Source: an uncultured Clostridia bacterium
Lineage (GTDB): Bacteria > Bacillota > Clostridia > Oscillospirales > Ruminococcaceae
Direction of reading: 5' to 3'
DNA length: 38,683 nucleotides
NCBI GenBank assembly: GCA_945921635.1
Contig: CAMEKZ010000003.1
Location: forward strand, 1-38,683
The notes under the pieces were generated by a model that ran no database searches, was not told where the DNA came from, and saw nothing but the letters and a program-made list of their open reading frames with translations. Within the stretch, counting starts at the first letter, position 1, and each line of letters begins with the position of its first letter. The position numbers and the translations under genes were made by a program. Shown one piece after another: positions 27,888 through 36,436 of this stretch.

Positions 27888-29195
27888 ATGCACTTTAAAA
27901 AATTTTTGCGCAGAGCGGCGGCATTCGTCACGGTTTGCGCGTTAAATACAGGTATAATAATGTCATACTCCCCTATCGGCGCGGAGGATCTGACGGTTGA
28001 CGAGATAAAGGACAAGATTTCTCAGATACAGGAGGAAAACGCGGCAAGGCGCGAGGAGATAGAGCGCATTGACGGAGATATTTCCGAGCAGAAGGAAAAC
28101 CTTGAAAAGGTAAACGCCCTGCTCGGCGAGCAAAAGCAGCTTGTAGACTACTACAACAACCTTGTTTATTATAAAAAACAGGATATAACAGAGGTCGAGG
28201 GCAAAATCGCAGACCTTGAGCTTGATATAGACGAGCTTGACAGTCAGATAAAGACCGCCGAGAAGGATATAGAGGAGCTTGAGGCGCAGAATGCCGACAA
28301 CCTCGAAAAGTTTGCGCAGATAATCCGTACCATGTACACCACCGGAAATACGGATATGTTCGGCGTGCTTGCCGGCTCAACGGATTTTTACCAGCTCATG
28401 GTAAGCAGCGAGGTAATCGGAAATATCACCGAGAAGAACCTCGAATTTATGAATGCGCTTAAAAAGGATATAGAAAAGCTCAGCTCCGACAAAAAGCAGC
28501 TCGAAACCGACAAAGCGAATTTGCAGGCAAGCGTAGAAAAGCTTGACAGCGAAAAGCAGACCCTGCTTGACGAGCAGACCGAGCTTGAGGGGCTGCTGTA
28601 CGACAGCGCGTCAGCCGCCGATAGCTACAAGCAGGACTATGACAAATACCAGTCGGCGATAGACAGCCTTGAAAATCAGCAGAGCGACTTAAGCTATCTG
28701 ATAAGCGTAAGCGAGGCGGATATCGATGCTTATGAAGAGCAAATAAAAGAGATAATCAAACAGCAGACCAACCCTGACAAGGTTTATCAGGAGGGCGACT
28801 GGATATGGCCTGTGCCCGGACGCTCGTATATCTCCTGCTATTTCGGCTGGGACTATGAGCTCGGCAGATGGCACAAGGGCGTCGATATAGGTGACGCGGG
28901 AATTTACGGCGATTACATACGCGCGTCAAAGGCAGGCACGGTAATAGTGGCGGAAAGCTCATACATACCCGGCTACAGCTACGGAATGTATGTCGTGGTT
29001 GACCACGGCGGCGGATATACCTCTACCTACGCGCACATGAGCGCGGTAAACGTATATGTCGGCCAGGAGGTAGCACAGGGTGATGTGCTCGGCTGTGTAG
29101 GAAATACAGGCTATTCCACCGGACCGCATCTGCACTTTGAAATAAGACTTAACGGCGAGCCGCAGGACCCGTTCGGTTATGTGGAAATAGCATAA
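27888..29195 (+). CDS. Murein hydrolase activator / M23 peptidase with coiled coil (PcsB/EnvC-like)
   Basis: Signal peptide, coiled coil, C-terminal M23 motifs RWHKGVDIGD, VVVDHGGGYTSTYAHMS, STGPHLHFEIRLNGEPQDP. Confidence 0.92.
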   Translation: MHFKKFLRRAAAFVTVCALNTGIIMSYSPIGAEDLTVDEIKDKISQIQEENAARREEIERIDGDISEQKENLEKVNALLGEQKQLVDYYNNLVYYKKQDITEVEGKIADLELDIDELDSQIKTAEKDIEELEAQNADNLEKFAQIIRTMYTTGNTDMFGVLAGSTDFYQLMVSSEVIGNITEKNLEFMNALKKDIEKLSSDKKQLETDKANLQASVEKLDSEKQTLLDEQTELEGLLYDSASAADSYKQDYDKYQSAIDSLENQQSDLSYLISVSEADIDAYEEQIKEIIKQQTNPDKVYQEGDWIWPVPGRSYISCYFGWDYELGRWHKGVDIGDAGIYGDYIRASKAGTVIVAESSYIPGYSYGMYVVVDHGGGYTSTYAHMSAVNVYVGQEVAQGDVLGCVGNTGYSTGPHLHFEIRLNGEPQDPFGYVEIA

Positions 29196-29304
29196 TTATC
29201 CGTTCGGATAAAACGGCGGTGCGGCTCGGAGTATACGGCTGTTCGCCGTATGCTTTTGCAGAAACTTTTTTCGGGGTTTGACAGACGGAAGGAACAACAT
29301 CCAG

Positions 29305-30495
29305 ATGAATAAAAAAGTATCACTCGGCGTTACGATAAGCCTTGTGGCGGTTGCCTGTGCAATCACCTTTGTGCTTACAATGACCGTATCGCTGAATATG
29401 TAGGATTCGATGTTCGCTGGCGTACAGGAGCGCGAGACTATCAACGCAAAGATAAAGGAGATTGACTCCTTTGTCCGCAGCTCTTCAATATACGAGCTTG
29501 ACGAGTCGGATATACTAATCGGAATCATGAACGGCTATATCAGCGGTGTTGATGACAAGTACGCGAAATATTACACCGCGGACGAATACTACAAGCAACA
29601 GCAGATAGAAAGCGGCGTGATAATAGGCACGGGTGTAGAAACCGAAATAAAAGGTGACTATCTCGAAATCACCAAGGTATACAGCGGCTCGTCCGCAGAG
29701 GTAGCCGGGCTTTCAAAGGGCTATATAATAACCGCGGTCGATAAAAAGAACGTCCTTGAAATCGGTGCTGAAAAGGCACAGGCTATGCTTGACGGCGAGG
29801 AGGGAACGAAAATCTCCCTCACCGTAAAAGCTCCGGACGACAGCGAAAAAAGCGTGACGCTTGTGCGCCAGCAGATAAAGCTTCAGTCCGCTGTCGGCAA
29901 GCTTGTTGACGGATATGCGTATATTAAAATCTATACGTTCAATAATACCACAGGCGAGCAGTTTACACAGCTTATTGATAATTTTGAGTCGCAGTCGGTG
30001 CTGGGCTACATTTTCGATGTAAGAGATGCTTCTGACGGCATCACCGCACCGCTCACCGCTATGCTGAACCGCGTACTGCCGAAGGCGGTGGTTGCTACCT
30101 CAAAGGGCAACGACGGAGTAGAACAGACCCTTGTCGAGACGGACGGCACTACAGTGATTGAAAAACCGATAGCAGTAATCACAAACAACGGCACGGCGTG
30201 CGTTGCAGAGCTTTTTGCGGCGGGTATGCGCGACTTTGCGGGCGCGTCAGTTGTAGGCTCGGTTACATCGGGAAAGGCGGAGCTTCAGACTACGAGGAGC
30301 TTTAAGGACGGAAGCGCTGTTTCCATTTCGACTGCACGCGCTTATCCCACGCAGTCCGAAAGCTTTGACAATGTCGGAATCACGCCGGACTATACCGTTG
30401 ACATTACCGCACAGCAGGCAGAAAACATAAAATTTGCCGACGCGGAGAGCGACCCGCAGCTGCAAAAGGCGCTTGAAGCGGTTGCGGCAAAGTAA
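29305..30495 (+). pseudogene. S41-family C-terminal processing peptidase-like protein, interrupted by in-frame TAG at 29401-29403
   Basis: MNKKVSLGVTISLVAVACAITFVLTMTVSLNM*DSMFAGVQERE...; PDZ and S41 domain downstream; one continuous frame apart from TAG. Confidence 0.82.
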
Positions 30496-30582
30496 CTTAA
30501 CCGTCATAACAGCCGATTTTCGGCAATAACATAATATCATAATATACCGCGCAAGCGGAAAACACGGAGGTAACAGATAATT

Positions 30583-31059
30583 ATGGCAACTAAACAGACA
30601 GTTTTAACGAAGGAAGGCTTGAAAAGCCTCGAGGACGAGCTTGAACACTTAAAAACCGTCACAAGACGCGAAATAGCGGATAAAATCAAGGTAGCGCTTT
30701 CTTTCGGCGACCTTTCGGAAAACTCGGAGTATGACGAGGCGAAGAACGAACAGGGTATCGTAGAGGCGAGAATTGCAGAAATCGAGGCAACCTTAAAGAA
30801 CGTAAAAGTCCTTGACGCAGACGAGCTTTCGACAGAGCACGTCAGCATCGGTAACAAGGTGGTTTTAGAGGCGGTAGAGGACGGCAGACAGCTCAACCTG
30901 CTGCTTGTAGGCTCTAAGGAGGTCGATGTAAAGAACGGCAAGATTTCCGATGAGTCGCCTATCGGCAAGGCGTGTCTGGGCAGAAAGCTGGGCGAGACTA
31001 TTGAAGTCGAAGCACCCGCCGGCATAAAGAAATATATCATCAAGGAAATCAACAAGTAA
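30583..31059 (+). CDS. greA: Transcription elongation factor GreA
   Basis: LTKEGLKSLEDELEHLKTVTRREIADKIK, FGDLSENSEYDEAKNEQG, SPIGKACLGRKLGE. Confidence 0.95.
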   Translation: MATKQTVLTKEGLKSLEDELEHLKTVTRREIADKIKVALSFGDLSENSEYDEAKNEQGIVEARIAEIEATLKNVKVLDADELSTEHVSIGNKVVLEAVEDGRQLNLLLVGSKEVDVKNGKISDESPIGKACLGRKLGETIEVEAPAGIKKYIIKEINK

Positions 31060-31153
31060 TTTTTCGGCACGCTTTACGCGGGGCGGCTATTTCGGATTAC
31101 CCCGCGGCAAAACGCGCTGTGGTTATGCGACAAAATGGGAAGGACGAAAACAA

Positions 31154-32662
31154 ATGGAAAACAACGCACAGCAGGACGCTATGCTTACAGACGAGGAGCT
31201 GCTCGCGCAGCTTGACGAACAGCACCGTATAAGAATTGAAAAGCTGAACGAACTTAAAGCATCGGGAAAGAACCCCTACGAAACCACCAAGTTCGACGTT
31301 ACACACAAGGCGGAGGAAATAAGAGAGAATTTTGACGCGCTTGAAAACAGCGACGTGACGATTGCCGGCAGAATCACGAGCTGGCGCGACATGGGCAAGG
31401 CCAATTTTATCGACATACGCGACGGCAGCGGAAGAATGCAGGTGTATGTAAGGATTGACGATGTCGGAGAGGAAGCGTTCAAGGAGTTCAAGAAGTGGGA
31501 TTTAGGCGATATTGTAGGTATCACGGGCTTTGTATTCAGGACGAGGCGCGGCGAAATCTCGGTACACGCAAAGAGCATAAAGCTGCTGTCTAAGTCGCTT
31601 CTTCCCCTCCCTGAAAAATGGCACGGACTGAAGGACAAGGAGGAGCGCTACAGAAAGCGTTATCTTGACCTTATCGCAAACCCCGAGATAAAGGACACAT
31701 TTGTAAAGCGCTCGATGATTATACGCGAGATACGCAGCTTCCTTGACAGCAAGGGCTATATCGAGGTTGACACCCCCGTTCTGCACACGCTTGAAATCGG
31801 CGCGGCGGCAAGGCCGTTTGTTACGCACCACAACGCGCTTGACATTGATATGTATCTGCGTATCGAGACCGAGCTTTACTTAAAGCGCCTTATCGTGGGC
31901 GGATTTGACCGCGTATACGAGGTAGGACGAATATTCAGAAACGAGGGCATGGACTCGACCCACAACCCCGAGTTCACATCGATAGAAATGTACCAGGCGT
32001 ACACGGATTATTACGGCATGATGGATCTTATCGAGGAGCTTTACCGCACGGTAGCGATAAAGGTATGCGGCACCGACACGGTTATGTATCAGGGCAAAGA
32101 GATTGCGATAGGCAAGCCGTGGGAGCGCATGACTATGATTGACGCGGTGAAGAAGTACGCGGGCGCGGACTACAACGAATGGGCGGACGACGCGGCGGCG
32201 CGCGCTGTCGCAAAGGAGAAGCACGTCGAGATAAAGGACAACGCAACCAAGGGAGATGTGCTTATCGCGCTGTTTGAGGAGTTTGTAGAGGGTGAGCTGA
32301 TTCAGCCGACCATTATTTACGACTACCCCGTTGAGAACTCTCCGCTTGCAAAGAGAAAGCCCTCCGACCCCGCTTTTACAGAGCGTTTTGAGTACTTTAT
32401 AAACGCCTGCGAGTTCGGCAACGCGTTCTCGGAGCTTAACGACCCGATAGACCAGCGCGAGCGCTTTGCAAAGCAGGTCGAGGAAAAGAGAAAGCAGGGC
32501 GCAAACGCAGAAATCGACGAGGACTTCATCACCGCGCTGGAGTACGGCTTACCTCCTACGGGCGGACTCGGAATGGGTCTGGACAGATTTGTTATGCTGC
32601 TGACGGATAGCGCTAGTATAAGAGATGTGCTGTTGTTCCCGACGATGAAGCCGGAGAAGTAA
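31154..32662 (+). CDS. lysS: Lysyl-tRNA synthetase, class II
   Basis: RYLDLIANPE, EVDTPVLHTLEIGAAARPFVTHHNALD, GRIFRNEGMDSTHNPEFTSIEMYQAY, GLPPTGGLGMGLDRFVMLLT. Confidence 0.97.
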   Translation: MENNAQQDAMLTDEELLAQLDEQHRIRIEKLNELKASGKNPYETTKFDVTHKAEEIRENFDALENSDVTIAGRITSWRDMGKANFIDIRDGSGRMQVYVRIDDVGEEAFKEFKKWDLGDIVGITGFVFRTRRGEISVHAKSIKLLSKSLLPLPEKWHGLKDKEERYRKRYLDLIANPEIKDTFVKRSMIIREIRSFLDSKGYIEVDTPVLHTLEIGAAARPFVTHHNALDIDMYLRIETELYLKRLIVGGFDRVYEVGRIFRNEGMDSTHNPEFTSIEMYQAYTDYYGMMDLIEELYRTVAIKVCGTDTVMYQGKEIAIGKPWERMTMIDAVKKYAGADYNEWADDAAARAVAKEKHVEIKDNATKGDVLIALFEEFVEGELIQPTIIYDYPVENSPLAKRKPSDPAFTERFEYFINACEFGNAFSELNDPIDQRERFAKQVEEKRKQGANAEIDEDFITALEYGLPPTGGLGMGLDRFVMLLTDSASIRDVLLFPTMKPEK

Positions 32663-32743
32663 AAACGGCTTTGTGAAGCGGTTTTCGTGGCGCAGAGGGC
32701 AGAATTTACGACCGATTTACGACCGAATACAGATGTTTAAGAC

Positions 32744-32782
32744 AGAACCTTGGACTTGTGTAGTCCGGGGTTCTTTTTTTTG
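32744..32782 (+). terminator. Terminator downstream of lysS
   Basis: AGAACCTTGGACT-TGTGT-AGTCCGGGGTTCT then T-run. Confidence 0.7.
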
Positions 32783-32899
32783 CATATTTGAAGCAGGAAG
32801 CGATTATGGATATACTGTAATCGAATGGAGGGACTACAAATGAAGAAGTATTATATCAATCTGACCGAGCAGGAACGCTCTCAAATCATACATTCGCTT

Positions 32900-33061
32900 C
32901 AAGTCGGAGCAAAGCGTGATAAGCTCGCTTAATCACGCCGCGACGGCTGCAACCGCGCAGCGGAGCTTTGCTCCGACGGGTTTCAGTGGGGGATTATTGT
33001 CCCCCATTGAAAGACGTATATGTCCTCTGCCGCCTAAGAGGCGGAGGAGATCTGCGCTTTG
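32900..33061. mobile_element. Candidate non-coding hairpin insertion element (162 bp)
   Basis: 13-bp stem GTCGGAGCAAAGC (32903-32915)/GCTTTGCTCCGAC (32965-32977) enclosing smaller hairpins; then TTTCAGTGGGGG/CCCCCATTGAAA and CTCTGCCGCCT-AAG-AGGCGGAGGAG; TT on both sides; removal restores ORF. Confidence 0.6.
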
Positions 33062-33135
33062 TTATAGATAAGAATAACGCACTTATGGCTAAAAGCAGAT
33101 ACACCGACGCTGTTGATGAAGTCATCTTAAAATCC

Positions 33136-33164
33136 TTGACAATAAAATATATAAATGTTACAAT
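33136..33164 (+). promoter_or_regulatory. Consensus sigma-A promoter upstream of the response regulator fragment
   Basis: TTGACA (33136-33141), 17-bp spacer, TACAAT (33159-33164). Confidence 0.7.
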
Positions 33165-33221
33165 TTAATCATCGGATCATTATGCTTATTGCGTGATACG
33201 AATTTTAAAGGGCGATGATAT

Positions 33222-33440
33222 ATGAAAATAGCAATATGCGATGATGAGCGGATATTTACGGATATTTTCCGTGAAAAGCTTGAAATGACCGCCGAAAAAT
33301 GCGGTATAGAATGTACTGTTTCAGCTTTCTTAAATGGTGCTGAAATGATAAGTATGCGTATACAACCTCGACCGCACTCGGCACTGCAACAGCTACAAAC
33401 ACCTACACCTGCGGCGACAGCAACTGGAAAGACAAGCTGA
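33222..33440 (+). pseudogene. Truncated LytTR/AgrA-type response regulator receiver fragment
   Basis: MKIAICDDERIFTDIFREKLEMTAEKCGIECTVSAFLNGAEMIS is receiver-like; from about 33350 the DNA is RHS-derived and read out of frame. Confidence 0.8.
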
Positions 33441-34561
33441 CCGCTTACAACGGTACTGCGATCACCTATGACAGCATAGGCAATCCGCTCAGCTACCGCA
33501 ATGGTATGAGCTTTACATGGAAGAACGGCAGACAGCTTGCGTCGTTTGAAAATTCTTCGAACTGGATTGACTATACCTATAACGCCGATGGCGTGCGCAT
33601 AGGCAAAAGCGGTACGAAAAATATCACCTATGAGGTATCGGGAACGCAGATACTCAGCGAGAAAAACGGTACAAACACTACCTACTATCTCTATGATGAA
33701 AGCGGCTCGCCGGTAGGACTTACCTACAAAGGTACTACATATTACTACCGCAAGAACCTGCAGGGCGATATTATCGCAATACTCAACAGCTCGGGAACGG
33801 AAGTTGTAAACTACTCCTACAATGCGTGGGGCAGATTGGTATCAATGACCGGAAATATGGAGCTGGGCGGTAATAACCCTTTCAGATACAGAGGGTACTA
33901 TTACGATACCGAAAGCGGACTTTATTATCTGAATAGCAGATATTATGACCCGGTGACGGGTAGGTTTATAAATGCGGACGGATATGTTTCTACCGGTCAA
34001 GGTATCGTTGGAAATAATATGTTTGCGTATTGCGGAAACGACCCGGTTAATAAAATCGATAATAATGGGCATCAATCGCAGCGCATTTACGATATTGCAA
34101 ATTCAATTATTACAGTTAGCAAAAATATCATTACTAATATATGTAATGAAATCAAGATAAAGAATACAACAGGGCTATACTTAGATAGTCTTCCTAAGAC
34201 TGGTCAACCAAATTCAAAAGGTACTTTGTACAATCCTGATGGAACAATAAAACAGAAGCGTTGGTATGGTCCAGATGGTGTTGCTGTAAGAGACAGAGAT
34301 TATAATCATCCGGGAAATATGGAATTTCCACATGACCATCAATGGACTGACGGCAAAAGAGGAACAGACCATCTACCACCTTCGCCTGAATTTGAATTCA
34401 GGTGGGAACCTATAGTAGGTGTAGGGTTATCTTCTGCTTGTGTGATAGGAATAATAATTGTTGCGGCAGATGATATTACAGTTTTTGGAATTTCTGATGA
34501 TTTTCTGTTTGGTCCACTTGCTGGTGGTTTTAGTGGTGGATTAACTTTGATTATGGGTTAA
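33350..34561 (+). CDS. RHS-repeat C-terminal fragment with unique tip domain (candidate polymorphic toxin, copy 1)
   Basis: RHS repeats and core NPFRYRGYYYDTESGLYYLNSRYYDPVTGRFINADGYVSTGQ; divergent tip with YGPDGVAVRDRDYNHPGNMEFPHDHQWTDGKRGTDH; no convincing start codon, first ATG 33506. Confidence 0.8.
   Translation, partial: KYAYTTSTALGTATATNTYTCGDSNWKDKLTAYNGTAITYDSIGNPLSYRNGMSFTWKNGRQLASFENSSNWIDYTYNADGVRIGKSGTKNITYEVSGTQILSEKNGTNTTYYLYDESGSPVGLTYKGTTYYYRKNLQGDIIAILNSSGTEVVNYSYNAWGRLVSMTGNMELGGNNPFRYRGYYYDTESGLYYLNSRYYDPVTGRFINADGYVSTGQGIVGNNMFAYCGNDPVNKIDNNGHQSQRIYDIANSIITVSKNIITNICNEIKIKNTTGLYLDSLPKTGQPNSKGTLYNPDGTIKQKRWYGPDGVAVRDRDYNHPGNMEFPHDHQWTDGKRGTDHLPPSPEFEFRWEPIVGVGLSSACVIGIIIVAADDITVFGISDDFLFGPLAGGFSGGLTLIMG
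33412..33869 (+). repeat. 458-bp exact direct repeat, copy 1
   Basis: Identical to 35167-35624 by eye, constant offset 1755. Confidence 0.93.
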
Positions 34562-34598
34562 TTATAATAAGATAAACTGGTTTAGAAAGGAAATAAAT

Positions 34599-35039
34599 AT
34601 GTGGAATGAAATTAATAATGAAAATGACTTGAACGATTTTTTGAATATGCTTTACTTTTTTCATGACAGTTGTATAAAAGAATTGAAATACACAAGCGGG
34701 GCGTATGTAGAAGAAACATTAGCAATGTATCCTGTAAATGATGTCAGAAAATTAAATCTGTTAATACAGCGGCAATTTGAGGATAACTCTGTTATAGAGA
34801 TGGAGTTCAGCAGACTGAAATATATGAAATTGCTTCCGGCTGATGATAATTATACCTGTGAGATATTGGACGCAACTATGATTTTGAAATCGGACTGCAT
34901 CTACTGGTGCGACTGCGGCGGTCTGACCGAAGAAGACATCGATAAATACAACGGTACTGTTATCTGTGCGGAAAAGGTCAGATGGCGCCCGGTTGAAAAC
35001 TGCCTGGGAGAAAAGGAAGTATACGGCTTGAGGTTATGA
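34599..35039 (+). CDS. Probable immunity protein for RHS tip 1
   Basis: FHDSCIKELKYTSGAYVEETLAMYPVND...CEILDATMILKSDCIYWCD; small cytosolic acidic protein 37 nt downstream of the toxin tip. Confidence 0.65.
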   Translation: MWNEINNENDLNDFLNMLYFFHDSCIKELKYTSGAYVEETLAMYPVNDVRKLNLLIQRQFEDNSVIEMEFSRLKYMKLLPADDNYTCEILDATMILKSDCIYWCDCGGLTEEDIDKYNGTVICAEKVRWRPVENCLGEKEVYGLRL

Positions 35040-35047
35040 GATTATGA

Positions 35048-35953
35048 TTTGACTTTACCTATGTATATGCTTATAACAAAGGCGGAAACATAACCGCTGT
35101 CAAGGAGTATGCGTATACTACCTCGTCAACGCTCGGCGATGTAATAAAGACCACAAGCTATACCTACGGCGACAGCAACTGGAAAGACAAGCTGACCGCT
35201 TACAACGGTACTGCGATCACCTATGACAGCATAGGCAATCCGCTCAGCTACCGCAATGGTATGAGCTTTACATGGAAGAACGGCAGACAGCTTGCGTCGT
35301 TTGAAAATTCTTCGAACTGGATTGACTATACCTATAACGCCGATGGCGTGCGCATAGGCAAAAGCGGTACGAAAAATATCACCTATGAGGTATCGGGAAC
35401 GCAGATACTCAGCGAGAAAAACGGTACAAACACTACCTACTATCTCTATGATGAAAGCGGCTCGCCGGTAGGACTTACCTACAAAGGTACTACATATTAC
35501 TACCGCAAGAACCTGCAGGGCGATATTATCGCAATACTCAACAGCTCGGGAACGGAAGTTGTAAACTACTCCTACAATGCGTGGGGCAGATTGGTATCAA
35601 TGACCGGAAATATGGAGCTGGGCGCGAATAACCCTTTCAGATACAGAGGGTATTATTACGATACCTAAAGCGGATTGTATTATCTGAATAGTAGGTATTA
35701 TGACCCGGTGACGGGTAGGTTTATTAGCCCTGAACCAAATGTTGATACGGCAAAGTTTGATGAGGGTGCCGGATTAAATGGATACAATGTGTTTGCTTAC
35801 TGTGCTAATAATCCGGTCATGTTCAAAGATGATAGCGGAGAATTTGTTATTTCTATATCTATAGGAATTGGCTCGCTTCTTACATGAGCAGCTTATGGTA
35901 TTGCTACAGCGGTTGGTGTTGGTGCAGGTGTTGCGAAAGGAAATTTATTATGA
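35048..35953 (+). pseudogene. RHS C-terminal fragment copy 2, with in-frame stops at 35666 (TAA) and 35885 (TGA)
   Basis: FTYVYAYNKGGNITAVKEYAYTT... then the same core as copy 1; DT*S versus DTES in copy 1; LLT*AAYGIATAVGVGAGVAKGNLL*. Confidence 0.85.
35167..35624 (+). repeat. 458-bp exact direct repeat, copy 2
   Basis: Identical to 33412-33869 by eye. Confidence 0.93.
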
Positions 35954-36354
35954 AAAAAATAGTTAAAGTAACAGTTGCCATTTTTATGTTAATCGCATTA
36001 ACGGTTAATGCTTATGCTGCATCAACAATTACTAAGGACGGTTACTGCGGTAAAGTTGATTCTACAATATACGCAACATCCCAATATTCAAGGACTTTTA
36101 AAACAAGAACAACAACTCTTAAAGCTATTGATATTGACAATATAAATACCGGTATAGCACTGGCCGAAACATCAAGTGGCATAACCCTTGAAGATTGGCT
36201 GATTAAAGGTTATAGTACAAGAGAAGTTATTGCTGAATCCCATCTTTCGTATTCATCTCCTATAAATGCTGTTACGGTTTATGGCTCGCATAGTGCATAT
36301 CATAATAACGTATGTGAATTCTATCAGTTCACAAATAGACAGTTTAACTGGTAA
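35950..36354 (+). CDS. Small secreted protein of unknown function
   Basis: MKKIVKVTVAIFMLIALTVNAYAASTITKDGYCG...; signal peptide; AAAGGA upstream; ATG overlaps the terminal RHS stop. Confidence 0.65.
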   Translation: MKKIVKVTVAIFMLIALTVNAYAASTITKDGYCGKVDSTIYATSQYSRTFKTRTTTLKAIDIDNINTGIALAETSSGITLEDWLIKGYSTREVIAESHLSYSSPINAVTVYGSHSAYHNNVCEFYQFTNRQFNW

Positions 36355-36383
36355 ATATAACAAAGCGGAGCAACAGTAGTCCA

Positions 36384-36428
36384 AGTAGCACCGTTGAGCA
36401 AGCTTGGCGGTGCTACTATATTTTTCGG
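36384..36428 (+). terminator. Terminator-like hairpin
   Basis: AGTAGCACCG (36384-36393)/CGGTGCTACT (36408-36417) followed by ATATTTTTC. Confidence 0.6.
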
Positions 36429-36436
36429 AGGTAATC

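Larger units (their letters stand above)
32840..33168 (+). pseudogene. Small conserved ORF split by a 162-bp hairpin element
   Basis: N-half MKKYYINLTEQERSQIIHSL (from 32840) and C-half IDKNNALMAKSRYTDAVDEVILKSLTIKYINVTI (to 33168) in different frames; removing 164 nt joins them into one 54-aa ORF. Confidence 0.65.

Noticed and set aside
30-29403. TGA or TAG recoding (selenocysteine, pyrrolysine, alternative code)
   Set aside because: TGA and TAG serve as normal terminators elsewhere in the window; no SECIS-like or suppressor evidence, and the expected residues are not Sec or Trp.
32705-32726. Perfect 11-bp tandem repeat TTTACGACCGA x2 after lysS
   Set aside because: Only two copies and no associated feature; it could be a remnant attachment site but there is no integrase or partner copy to support that.
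32968-33168. 66-aa ORF taken as a full gene
   Set aside because: Its N-terminal part lies in the hairpin element; only the C-terminal IDKNNALMAKSRYTDAVDEVILK part is gene-like.
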